DNA of 64,000 bases from positions 235,262 to 299,261 of the forward strand of contig NZ_SSMQ01000005.1 in NCBI RefSeq assembly GCF_005144585.1. The letters run 5' to 3'. Both the position numbers and the translations under genes were made by a program. The DNA is from Polyangium fumosum (GTDB taxonomy: Bacteria > Myxococcota_A > Polyangia > Polyangiales > Polyangiaceae). Below are positions 25,111-33,494 of the stretch, one piece after another. Within the stretch, counting starts at the first letter, position 1. Each line of letters opens with the position of its first letter. The notes beneath the pieces were generated by a model. That model saw only the letters and a list, made by a program, of their open reading frames with translations, made no database searches and was not told the DNA's origin.

Positions 25111-25848
25111 ATGCGCATCTACCTCTACCAGGCATTCGCCAGCAACAACAGCGGCAGCTATACGCTGGTCGGCACGTTCAAAGATGAGGCCACGGCCGAA
25201 GAGGTCGCGCACCTGCTCGCGGAGGTGAGCGCAGCGCATTCCGCGTGGCTCGAACGTACCCGCGGGGCCGACGACGGCCCTTCCCCCCTCGACGAGCTGG
25301 TGAAGCGCGAGGGCTTGCGGGGAGACAAACCAGGCCGCGACGATGACTGGCCATTGTACGACGCTGGCCCCCAGGTAATTGCTGCAGGCAAGCAGGTGCT
25401 TTTTTACTGCTCTTTCACGTTAACGATGCCGACCGTCATCGGAGGGCTCTTTTATGCACGAGGCGGCCGCGTCCAGATGGAGCTCGACCATGCGCACGCG
25501 GAGATCGCAGTCGAGTTCGACATCTGGCTCCCGTACGATAAAATCAAGGACAAGGACGAGCGGCGGGAAAAGCTCGACGCCTTCGAGGCACGGCTCGCGG
25601 ACGAGCTATCCATCTGGACGAGGCGTGATGAAGAGGATACCCGCCCGCAGATCGAGCCGGCGTGGTATCATGGAGAGTGGGGCACCCGGCACGTGGCCGT
25701 GGTCTTCCGTGATCTGGTCGAGGGTGTGCAGGGCGTACGAACCCTCGCGCGGGAGATGGCGGTGGAGCTCCATTTCAAGGTATGGGAGTGCCCCCATGGA
25801 GTCCCCGATCCATTCGCGTTGCTTCGCGGGCCCAGGATTGAGGAGTAG
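25111..25848 (+). CDS. Unknown protein coupled to the radical SAM gene
   Basis: A 245-aa soluble, acidic protein with no recognised family. It begins with RIYLYQAFASNNSGSYTLVG, has a mixed helical region (EVAHLLAEVSAAHSAWLER), a hydrophobic beta segment (VLFYCSFTLTMPTVIGGLFY), a very charged middle (PYDKIKDKDERREKLDAF) and ends near FKVWECPHGVPDPFALL. ATG 25111 lies 5 bp after the radical SAM stop. It may be a substrate, partner or maturation target of that enzyme; this is inference from spacing alone. It converges with the lipoprotein gene of the next block. Confidence 0.7.
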   Translation: MRIYLYQAFASNNSGSYTLVGTFKDEATAEEVAHLLAEVSAAHSAWLERTRGADDGPSPLDELVKREGLRGDKPGRDDDWPLYDAGPQVIAAGKQVLFYCSFTLTMPTVIGGLFYARGGRVQMELDHAHAEIAVEFDIWLPYDKIKDKDERREKLDAFEARLADELSIWTRRDEEDTRPQIEPAWYHGEWGTRHVAVVFRDLVEGVQGVRTLAREMAVELHFKVWECPHGVPDPFALLRGPRIEE

Positions 25849-25857
25849 GCGCCCGCC

Positions 25858-26763
25858 CTAAAGCGGAGATTTCACGTCGAGGGGATACCTCGCGAAATCG
25901 GTCCCGCCGCGCCCATCCCGCAAAACGAGCCACAAGAACACCCGTGAAGCCTCGTCGGGCGCGCTCCAGCCGTTCGACACCGTCGTCGCCAGGTCCTCGC
26001 TCGACCGCCCGGTCACGTCGCTCTCGAAAGCCCCAGCGGTCGTATACCAGGAGACCCGCAACGCCTTGCGCTGGTCCACGAGCGCTTGCTTTCTCGGATC
26101 GAAGGCAGGGTAGACCTCGGCGTCGTCGGCGCTCCAGCCAACCTCGAATCGCACGTCTCCACCCGCGGGCAAGGCGTCAAGCGACGTGGGCGCGCCATTC
26201 ACGAACGCACGCAGCGGAGCGAGCTTCGGGTTTCGATTGGGCGCGCGCCGCTCCGCGTACTCCACCGCAACGCCGAGGGGCACATTCGGCAAGTTGCACG
26301 TGATCCGCTCCAGGACAAACGCGGTCCGCTCCAGGGCCTCCACGCAAACTGGCTGGTAAAATCCACCCGTCGCGTCGGGATCCCGCGGGCGGAAATCACC
26401 GGGAGGCGTCTCGGGACCGAAGAGCGAACAGGTATCGGTCGGCGTCGCCGCCGTCACGCTCACGGAAGCGCCCACGATGGGCCGCACGGCGTCTCCGAGA
26501 CACGCGGTGCTGACCGAGCCGTTTTCCGTGAGCGGCTTGGGCGCTGCGCAAAAGGCCCAGCGCACAACGGCGCCCTGGAGATCGCCGTCCGGCGTCACCA
26601 CGAGCGCCTCGTATAGGACGGGCGCGCCTGGCTTCGATTCGGGCGGCTCGCTGCGCACGGCGAGGATCCGCGGACCCGTCACGAGCGACTCCCGCTCGGC
26701 CTCGGCAGGGAGGCACCCCGCGACGACGAGGCACACCGTTCCCCACGAGACGCGTCGCTTCAC
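25858..26763 (-). CDS. Lipoprotein, last gene of the envelope operon
   Basis: A 301-aa lipoprotein (lipobox VAGC, Cys17) of unknown family. It contains several Cys (FCAAPKPL, STACLGDA, DTCSLFG, QPVCVEA, ITCNLPN) and beta-rich segments such as RILAVRSEPPESKPGAPVLYEALV, resembling an Ig-like or cadherin-like start. It starts at GTG 26763, whose last two bases and the following A form the stop of the TonB receptor gene (GTGA overlap). It is therefore the seventh and last gene of a tightly coupled operon, and presumably an outer-membrane-associated accessory of that receptor. Confidence 0.78.
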   Translation of the reverse strand: MKRRVSWGTVCLVVAGCLPAEAERESLVTGPRILAVRSEPPESKPGAPVLYEALVVTPDGDLQGAVVRWAFCAAPKPLTENGSVSTACLGDAVRPIVGASVSVTAATPTDTCSLFGPETPPGDFRPRDPDATGGFYQPVCVEALERTAFVLERITCNLPNVPLGVAVEYAERRAPNRNPKLAPLRAFVNGAPTSLDALPAGGDVRFEVGWSADDAEVYPAFDPRKQALVDQRKALRVSWYTTAGAFESDVTGRSSEDLATTVSNGWSAPDEASRVFLWLVLRDGRGGTDFARYPLDVKSPL

Positions 26764-28818
26764 AGTTCGACCCTCGCCCCCAGAATGGCCAGCACCGGCA
26801 ACCCCGAGATGAAACTCTTGCGGCTGAAATCGTAGTTGTAAATGATCTCCTCGGGGTTGTCCTGGTTCGTCACGTTGGTGACGTCGAGGGAAAGGACAAC
26901 GGACGCGCGGCGCACGGAAATCGCCTTCTGCACGCGGAGGTCGAGGGCCTGGAAGCTCGGGAGCCGTGTCCCATTCTGCGTGCCGAAGATCGGCTGAAAA
27001 CGGCCGGCCGTCGTATCATGAAAAGAATCCACAACAGGAGTGCGCGGCACGCCCGTTGCGTGACGGAACCGAACGCCGAAATTCCATTCACGCCATTCGT
27101 AGCCGGCCGTCGCCGTGAGCACGTGCGACTGATCGTGATCAAAAAGCCGAAACGACGTATCCCCCGCATAACGCCTTTCACTGCGGCTCGCGGTGTAGGC
27201 GATCCAGCCGTAGAATCCATTGCGGAGCTGCCTTCGCGCGAGGACCTGCACGCCGAAGCTCTCGCCCTCGCCGTCCTGCGTGAGCGCGGCCGCGAGATGC
27301 GGCGTGGGGAGCCGGCTGCGGACCACGAGGTCGTCGAGCGACACGAAAAAGCCGGTCACCTCGACGTCGAAGCCCGCGGGCAAGCGCACGGACGCGCCTG
27401 CACTCGCGTGCGCCGCGCGGGAGAGCACGAGGGTTGGCGCACCGAACACCGGCCCGAGGTCCTCCGCCGACGGCGGTTGGTGGTAGAGGCCGCCGCTCGC
27501 GGAGATCGTCACATGCTCCACGGGGGACACGCTCACCGAGAGCCGCGGATCCAGCGCCGGCAGGAGCCGGGACGAGCCAATGCCGGGAGTTTGTCCCACG
27601 CGCGGCGTGCTGCGGGATCCCTTTACCAGAAACAAATCGGCGCGTAGCCCCGGCGTGACGAGGAAGGGCCCGAGCCGCAGCTCCGCAACGAGAAAGGGGC
27701 CGACGTCGACAATGTTCGTACTCCAATCGTCCGCATTGACGTCGCTCCCGGGCGGCTGGCCAAAGACGTAAAGATCCCCTTCCCTCGGAGGCAACGTGAG
27801 CGAGCCCTGGCGGAGCAGGCTCGCGCGGGACGCGAGGGCGTCCACGCCGGCCGTCACAGCAACGTTGCGCATGATCGGCGCGCGATACGAGGCTCGCAGC
27901 CCATACCGCCACGTAAGCGTGTCCCGCGCCTGCGGCACCCCGCCGAACGAGGCATCTCGCCGATCCCGATCCCGCCCGAAAAAACGGGACGATGACGACG
28001 TTCGCGCCGTCGGGCAGGGCGCGCGTGTAACGCAGATAAAATCGTTGAAACGAGTTCTCGGTCGATTCGACACGCGTGTTCGCGGGGTCGGATGACGGCT
28101 GCGTGCGCGTGAGCGCGTCCCCCGCGCCGAGGAGCACGGCCGAGATCTCCTCGTCCTCCCGGAGCGCGAGGGAGGCCTTGAGCTGATAATCGTGATACCG
28201 AGGAATGGGCACGATGTCGAGGACGCTCGGCGGGGCCACGGCGGAGACGAGCCTATCGAAATGGCTCGCGCGGGCCGCGGCCGCGACGCGCACGCGATCC
28301 CCCACGGCGGCGCTCACCATGCCCGCGGCGTCGAGAAAATCTGCGCCGATCGAACCGTGTATGCCCTCCGCCGGGAGATCTCGCGTGGTCACGCGGACGA
28401 GGCCGCCGAGCGCGCGGCCATATTCGGCGCCATACGCGCCGGGCGTGAGGTCAATCGCCTGCACGAGGCCCGAGGGGAGCACGCCGCGAAGGCCATTTCC
28501 GTGATAAAGCGCCGGAATCTCGACGCCGTCCACGGTGACGCGGCTGTCGCCCGGCGCGGCGCCCCAGAGGACGAGCCCTCCCCCGAAAAACCCGCCCCGC
28601 GCGACGCCGGGCAAGCTCTCCACGATTCGAAGCGCATCGTCCCGGGTCCCCGCCACGCGCCGAGCCTCATCGGCGTGGACGGTCGCGCGCCCTGGATCAC
28701 GTTTGCGTGGCGCCGCACGAACGGTGACCTCCGCAGGCTGTGGTTCGTCGGAATGGGCCATCCCGGAAAACGAGCACGCGGCCAGCACCGCGGCCATACA
28801 CGCCGCGTGGCTTCTCAC
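26760..28818 (-). CDS. TonB-dependent receptor, frameshifted at a 6-base homopolymer
   Basis: Two overlapping frames together give one TonB-dependent outer-membrane receptor of about 685 aa. The first part runs from GTG 28818 (GTGA overlap with the upstream stop) and has a signal peptide, then the plug domain: TRDDALRIVESLPGVARGGF, VTVDGVEIPALYHGNG, GAYGAEYGRALGGLV. At 27979-27984 a run of six T (coding strand) shifts the frame. Past it the barrel continues (LTWRYGLRASYRAPI, VTPGLRADLF, IFGTQNGTRLPSFQALDLR) to the stop at 26760. Removing one T restores exactly 686 codons. Either the run is an assembly error or the gene is broken. Such receptors import siderophores, metals or glycans using TonB energy. 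Confidence 0.82.
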
Positions 28819-29699
28819 GGAAGATCGAACTCCACCGCGAGGACGCCGGCGCCCCTGTCGTGCGGCGTGGCCTCGTCCGTGGGTCCGCTCTGTCCCGCAG
28901 ACCGCGCCAAGGAGACGCCACTCCGGAACACGTCCACCGACCAGTTCGCGAAGCTCTCGCCGCAGAGGGAAAACGTATCGACGCGGACGATGTAATGCCC
29001 GATCGGCGGGTCGTTCTTCCAGACGACGTTTTCCATGCGCCTGCCGTCGATGACGCACCCCGCATTGGAGTCGAAATCGAGGAGCGCGCCGGACTGCCAC
29101 GCCGTGGGATCCACCGGTTGCCCGGGCGGCGGAGGCTCGTACGAATTGATGTTGCGCTTGTAGATCTCGACGCCGCGCGGATCGACGACGTGCAGGTCGA
29201 GGTCGGCCTCGCGATCCCACCGGAGCGAGACGACGAGGTTTCCCTCGGGCGCGGTGAGGGCCGTGGCTTCGAGCGCGTGACGACTCGTGAGGCCGAAGTG
29301 GCCCTCCGCATCGACGGCGCGCACGAGGAGCTCGTACGACCCACGCATGTCGGGCGAAAACGAGAGCGAGACGTCGAACGTGGGGAATGCCGGCGATTGT
29401 ACGTCAGGCAGGCCCGCGGGGACGATCCAGTATCCTGCATCCCCCGAGAGGCCGAGCGCGACCGCCGTCGCCTCCGGCGCCAGGGACCCCCGCAATGGTT
29501 TGTCGATCTGCCCTGTCCGCACGCGATTCGTGCCGAGGTTCACGGCGACGACGCCGGGCCCGCCATTCTCCTGCGGCATCGGCCCCTCCACATAGGAGCC
29601 GGGCGCGACACGCATGTCCGCAAAGAGCCCCGGATCCGACGATACGCCGCCGCAGCCGACGAGCCGCCCAAAGATGAGCACGAGCGCGGGTCGCCTCAA
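28815..29699 (-). CDS. YfaP/DUF2135-like lipoprotein in the envelope operon
   Basis: A 294-aa lipoprotein. TTG 29699 is the best start: it overlaps the previous stop (TTGA), follows GGGGAGG at good spacing and opens on RRPALVLIFGRLVGC, a lipoprotein signal with Cys16. The C-terminal half has LRWDREADLDLHVVDPRGVEI, LLDFDSNAGC and HYIVRVDTFSLCG, the pattern of DUF2135/YfaP beta-sandwich proteins that follow metal- or sugar-binding modules. Its stop is overlapped by the TonB receptor start. The role in the system is unknown. Confidence 0.8.
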   Translation of the reverse strand: MRRPALVLIFGRLVGCGGVSSDPGLFADMRVAPGSYVEGPMPQENGGPGVVAVNLGTNRVRTGQIDKPLRGSLAPEATAVALGLSGDAGYWIVPAGLPDVQSPAFPTFDVSLSFSPDMRGSYELLVRAVDAEGHFGLTSRHALEATALTAPEGNLVVSLRWDREADLDLHVVDPRGVEIYKRNINSYEPPPPGQPVDPTAWQSGALLDFDSNAGCVIDGRRMENVVWKNDPPIGHYIVRVDTFSLCGESFANWSVDVFRSGVSLARSAGQSGPTDEATPHDRGAGVLAVEFDLP

Positions 29700-31015
29700 A
29701 ACGACACCTCCCCGCGGATCGCAAACGAATCGTCCCCGAGCGTGGTCGGCAGACCACCCGCCGTGCGGCCGAGCGCGTTGTTCCGGTGATCGTATTCGAG
29801 GACGACGCGCAAGGCGGGAAAGGAGTTGTCGCGGGCAAACGTCCACGTGGGAGGCGTGTACCGGAGCGCAGCGGCGATGGAGACGGTGGAGTACGTGCTG
29901 TCGCGGGGCACGAGGTCCTTGCCGCGTTGCTCGCTCGCGTCCTGGTCGGGATTGTACCGATCGTACCGCACGCCGATCATCACATATCGGCCGAGCTCCT
30001 GGGTGATTCCGACATGAAAGCCGAGTTCGCGGAGATCACGGCCTGCGCCGATCGGATCGGCAGGTTCGACGCCACGATCGAGGTTTTGCGCGCGCACGAT
30101 TTCTCCGAAGAGGCACGCTTCTCCGACGACGGGCAGCTTCGCCGTGACGCGCAGGTCGGCGCCGAGCGCGAAGCGGTCGAAGTTCTCGGAGGGCGTGGCC
30201 GCGGTGCCCGGAATCACGCGGATCTCGGTCCCCTCCACGAGGCCATTTTCGTTCTCATCGCGCCACACGAGGACGTCTTTCGTGCTCGGCGTGCCCCGGT
30301 GTAGGCCCGTGCCGGAGAGCGCGGAAAACCCACCCTGTACGCGCAGCCTCGCGAGCGGCCTCGTATCGACGCCGATGCGGGCGAGGACGTCCTTGCCTCC
30401 GTTCGGATCCCGCGCCGGGAAAAACACCTGCCCGACCGGCTCGCCGTTCATGAGGGCCACGGCATACCGAAAGACACGATAACCGCCGGAAAGGCGCAAA
30501 CCCAGGTCGTAGTTGCCCGGAAACAGCGCGCGGCTCGTCGTGGTGCGTTCGAGGAAGAGGCGGCTCCGCTCGCGCTCGGGTCCTTCGACGCCAAAAGGAA
30601 TTTTGAAGAGGCCGAGCGTGGCCATGACATAGGGTGGCGCCTCGGCATTCGCGCCTTGCCAGCGCGCCGAGACCTCGGCCTCGATGACACGCGCGGCGGG
30701 CCCCTCCACGGTGTTCGCATCGAGCTCGAGCGCGCCGCTCACGATGTGCGCGCTCACCTCGGCGCGGAGGCGCGCCCGCGTGATCGTGAATCGATCCTCG
30801 TTGAGCGGCGCGCCGGTCGCCGGGTTGATTTCGTCCTGCGACGATTGCCGATACGCCACGGCGTCGGCCTGCACGTAGCCCGAGAGGCGCAGGCGCACGG
30901 GGGGCTCTGGCTTGGTCTCGGCCCGCGCCGACCCGATCGCGCTCGCGACGAGCAGGCTCGCGAGCGCGATGAGCCGCCGAAATGCCCGGTCAGGGCAGCG
31001 GCGGGAGCGAGCCAT
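29696..31015 (-). CDS. Porin-like outer-membrane beta-barrel (phosphate-selective porin O/P type)
   Basis: A 439-aa barrel with signal peptide (IALASLLVASAIGSARA). It opens with RLRLSGYVQADAVAYRQ and continues with FTITRARLRAEVSA and GLFKIPFGVEGPERERSRLFLER, which is typical of the porin O/P (PprO) superfamily. Many amphipathic strands follow, and the protein ends with an aromatic C-terminal residue (RGEVSF), the barrel insertion signal. The start (ATG 31015) lies 26 bp inside the preceding gene. It overlaps the next gene by 4 bp. Specificity in this family is often for anions, but cannot be read here. Confidence 0.82.
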   Translation of the reverse strand: MARSRRCPDRAFRRLIALASLLVASAIGSARAETKPEPPVRLRLSGYVQADAVAYRQSSQDEINPATGAPLNEDRFTITRARLRAEVSAHIVSGALELDANTVEGPAARVIEAEVSARWQGANAEAPPYVMATLGLFKIPFGVEGPERERSRLFLERTTTSRALFPGNYDLGLRLSGGYRVFRYAVALMNGEPVGQVFFPARDPNGGKDVLARIGVDTRPLARLRVQGGFSALSGTGLHRGTPSTKDVLVWRDENENGLVEGTEIRVIPGTAATPSENFDRFALGADLRVTAKLPVVGEACLFGEIVRAQNLDRGVEPADPIGAGRDLRELGFHVGITQELGRYVMIGVRYDRYNPDQDASEQRGKDLVPRDSTYSTVSIAAALRYTPPTWTFARDNSFPALRVVLEYDHRNNALGRTAGGLPTTLGDDSFAIRGEVSF

Positions 31016-31271
31016 CGGCATTCAAGAGGGGCAGGTTCACGACCTTGTCGACCTTCTCCGCTTCGGTGCAGGCGTTGATGATTTCCACGTGGCTCGTGGG
31101 CTCGGAGAAACATTCGGGCCCGCCCCCGCCGCTCCCACCGGCCCCGCCACCGCCGCCCGCGCCGCTGCTCGACGAGTTACCCGAGGGGTTTGCCGGCGGA
31201 TTCTCCTCGCCGCACGCGCTCGTGAGCAGGACGAGGACGAAAAGACCCTTGAGGACGTATTGTGTGTTCAT
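30990..31271 (-). CDS. Small lipoprotein with Gly-rich linker
   Basis: A 93-aa lipoprotein (LVLLTSACGEEN, lipobox SAC) with a Gly/Ser tract of about 25 residues and a short C-terminal domain holding two Cys (PECFSEPTSHVEIINACTEAEKVDKVV). ATG 31271 overlaps the stop of the upstream binding-protein gene (ATGA) and has GAGGCG upstream. The end runs into the porin gene. It might tether or bridge the binding protein and barrel; no family was recognised. Confidence 0.75.
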   Translation of the reverse strand: MNTQYVLKGLFVLVLLTSACGEENPPANPSGNSSSSGAGGGGGAGGSGGGGPECFSEPTSHVEIINACTEAEKVDKVVNLPLLNADGSLPPLP

Positions 31272-32466
31272 TTCGCCTCGCAGAAGCCGTGCCGGCACTT
31301 GCCACCGCCACATTCGCCATCCCCGCCGCACGTCTTGCACGTCGCGCTGGGTTGTCCCACGCGGCTCTCGAAGAAGCAGCCACACGGCTCGGGTGCGCTA
31401 TAGAGCGAAAGGTCACCGCCCTCGAAGGACCGCGTGACCGCCATCGCGCAGTCGGGGACGAGGCCCTTCGAGATCACGACGTCGAGCGGGTCGAACTCCG
31501 GCGCAGGCGCGACGGTCTTCGAGAGGACCATGTCGACGAGGTACCGAACGCGGGGATTCGTCACGGTCCCCTGCGCGTCGACCGGCGCGAGATACACCGT
31601 GGGGGACCAGATCGTGTAATGGCCGTCCCGCACATTGCGTTTGTCGAAGGACGTCGCCGTGGAGTCGGGATAGTAGGCGTGTTTCTGCTTGAACGCCTGG
31701 AACGCGAGCGCTGCGACCTTGTCCCGGTTGCCGTCGTAAATCTCGGCGCCGAGGATGCCGATCGTCTTCTCGGGGCTCGGCGAGGTGGCGACGCCGTTCA
31801 GGACCTCGGACGATTTGTCGAGCATCACCCCTTTCCATTTCGCGCCCGGCACGCCGATGGCCGCGGCCATCGTGAGCAGCGTGCTTTTCGTCGTCGTGCG
31901 GATGAAAAAAGCGATTCGTCCGTCCAGGGCTCGACCTTTCCCTGCGCGCCGAAGCCGAAGACGAAATACGCCTCCTCCGCCGTGATCGCGCGCTGCGAGT
32001 TCGCCTCCGGGACGATGAAGACATACGGCTGCACGGGCCCCTGGAAAAGGCCGATCCCGACGGGCGGCGGCGAGGGATCACAGGAGCTCACGAAGAGCGC
32101 CGAGATGGCGAGGTCGAGGGGGACGCCGTTCGGATCGATCGTGCACTGGGGCGCGGGCTTGCTCGGATCCCACGTCGGGTCCTCGGCGGCCGAGGGAATG
32201 TAGCGCGGGTTCGTCGTGAGCTTCGTGCCCTGGTACATCGCTTCGATGTTCGTGCACGAGCCGCTCGTCTGGTAGATGAGCGTCATCGGGCTCGCCTGCG
32301 AGGCGCGGAGCTTCTGGCCAAGCGCCTTGAGGAGCGGCTCCTGCGTGTCCCCGCTCTGGATGTAGACAGGGTTTGGCAGGGCGCTGCAATCCAGGGCGAG
32401 CGCCGCGCGTGGGAAAAGGAGCGCTGCGAGCGCCCCCAGCATCATGGTTTGTCGGATCAATCTCAA
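31268..32466 (-). CDS. Secreted PstS-like substrate-binding protein with Cys-rich tail, frameshifted
   Basis: From TTG 32466 (TTGA overlap with the regulator stop, GGAAGGAG upstream) a signal peptide leads into a periplasmic-binding-fold domain: VYIQSGDTQEPLLKALGQKL, MTLIYQTSGSCTNIEAMYQG, YVFIVPEANSQRAITAEEAY. This resembles the phosphate/tungstate PstS-type superfamily. At the six-T run 31905-31910 the frame changes; adding one T gives a continuous 400-codon gene (399 aa) that continues TMAAAIGVPGAKWKGVMLD. The C-terminus has clustered Cys (EPCGCFFES, CKTCGGDGECGGGKC), a likely disulfide or metal-binding tail. It lacks ABC transporter subunits nearby, so it probably delivers a ligand to the outer-membrane parts or senses it. 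Confidence 0.78.
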
Positions 32467-33350
32467 GGGATGCTCCTTCCAAACTGCATCTGACCGGCGC
32501 TCGTCGCGTCGTACCCCGCGTGGTGAGCGAGCCGGGCGCGGTATTTCCCGCTCTGGACGAGCTCGCAGAGCGCGAGGACGCGGGGGTCGCCAAGGTGCTC
32601 GGCGCGAAACACGAGGCCGTACGCCTCGGCCACGACGGGCGTGAACCCGAGCCCCGCGTGCGCGGCCCATGCGCGCGACGCGAGCGCGATCTCAGCGTCC
32701 CCACGCGCGACGGCCATGACCGCGTCCCTGTGGGAGCGATATTCCTTGGCGTGCGCATAGGCGCGGTCGGGCTCGACCCCCTCGCGGGACAAAGCCTCGT
32801 CGATATGGTGGCGAATACCCGCGGTCCGCGGCCGCGACGCGAGCCTGCGCCCCGCGATGCTGGAGAGCCTGCGCAGCCGCAGGCCCTTGCGATGCGCGAG
32901 CCCGAGCTCACGGACGGCGAGGTGGAGCCATGCGAGCCTCTCGCCCCCGAGCGACGCCGGAACATGGTCGCCGTGGCAGCCCGCGCCAAGCACGGCGCCA
33001 CGCTCCAGCCCGACGAGGCCGGTCGCATGATCGGCGAGGACGAAGCCCACGAGCGGGGCGGAGCGATCACGGCCCTCGTCGAACAAGGCCTCGATCGCGA
33101 GATCCCCGTTCGCCGCGAGCAGGGGCGGAGGGGAGGTCGCGGGCGCCTCCACCGGCGCGGCGGCAGGTGCGCCCCGGCTCCATGCGAGCACATCGGCCTC
33201 GTCGTAACGCCACTCGTCGCCGACGCGGCGCGCGGGAAGCCCCCGTTTGAGAAGCCGGTAGACGTGTTTCGGATGCACGCGGAGCAGCGCCGCGACCTCG
33301 TGGGTCGTGAGCAAGGTCGCGGGCCGTCGGGGAGGTGCGTCGTTACCCAA
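32463..33350 (-). CDS. HTH (excisionase-type) regulator fused to a periplasmic-binding-like ligand domain
   Basis: A 295-aa cytosolic regulator. Residues 13-60 form a MerR/excisionase-type helix-turn-helix (LLTTHEVAALLRVHPKHVYR, then LPARRVGDEWRYDEADVLAW). Residues 90-285 form a PBP-like domain (PF12727 type, related to molybdate-binding folds) with VARGDAEIALASRAWAAHAG and FTPVVAEAYGLVFRAEHL. Such fusions read the intracellular ligand level directly. The start is TTG 33350, without a good ribosome binding site; one of three GTTACC repeats lies on it. It is the first gene of the seven-gene operon and its likely local regulator. Confidence 0.85.
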   Translation of the reverse strand: MGNDAPPRRPATLLTTHEVAALLRVHPKHVYRLLKRGLPARRVGDEWRYDEADVLAWSRGAPAAAPVEAPATSPPPLLAANGDLAIEALFDEGRDRSAPLVGFVLADHATGLVGLERGAVLGAGCHGDHVPASLGGERLAWLHLAVRELGLAHRKGLRLRRLSSIAGRRLASRPRTAGIRHHIDEALSREGVEPDRAYAHAKEYRSHRDAVMAVARGDAEIALASRAWAAHAGLGFTPVVAEAYGLVFRAEHLGDPRVLALCELVQSGKYRARLAHHAGYDATSAGQMQFGRSIP

Positions 33351-33378
33351 GGTGGTCGAATGTTACCTAATGTTACCC
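33342..33378. promoter_or_regulatory. Three phased GTTACC repeats at the envelope operon start
   Basis: GTTACC occurs at 33342-33347, 33362-33367 and 33372-33377, all in the same orientation, spaced 20 and 10 bp apart, i.e. on one face of the helix. They cover the start and immediate upstream region of the HTH/PBP regulator gene, where an autoregulatory operator would be placed. The repeats are seen; binding is inferred. Confidence 0.5.
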
Positions 33379-33494
33379 GTGGAGGACAAAAGATCGCGAC
33401 GATCGGGTCGGGCACGACCTCGGGATCCGTTTCGGGTGGAGGGATGCCGCGCCCGGTCAGGGCGCGGCAGGGAGGGAAAACGAGAGGGAGAGAA

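Noticed and set aside
27979..31910. Programmed -1 ribosomal frameshifting at the two six-T runs
   Set aside because: Codon phase does not fit the X XXY YYZ pattern at either site, and the two shifts are of opposite sign. Assembly error, slippage or gene decay explain them better.
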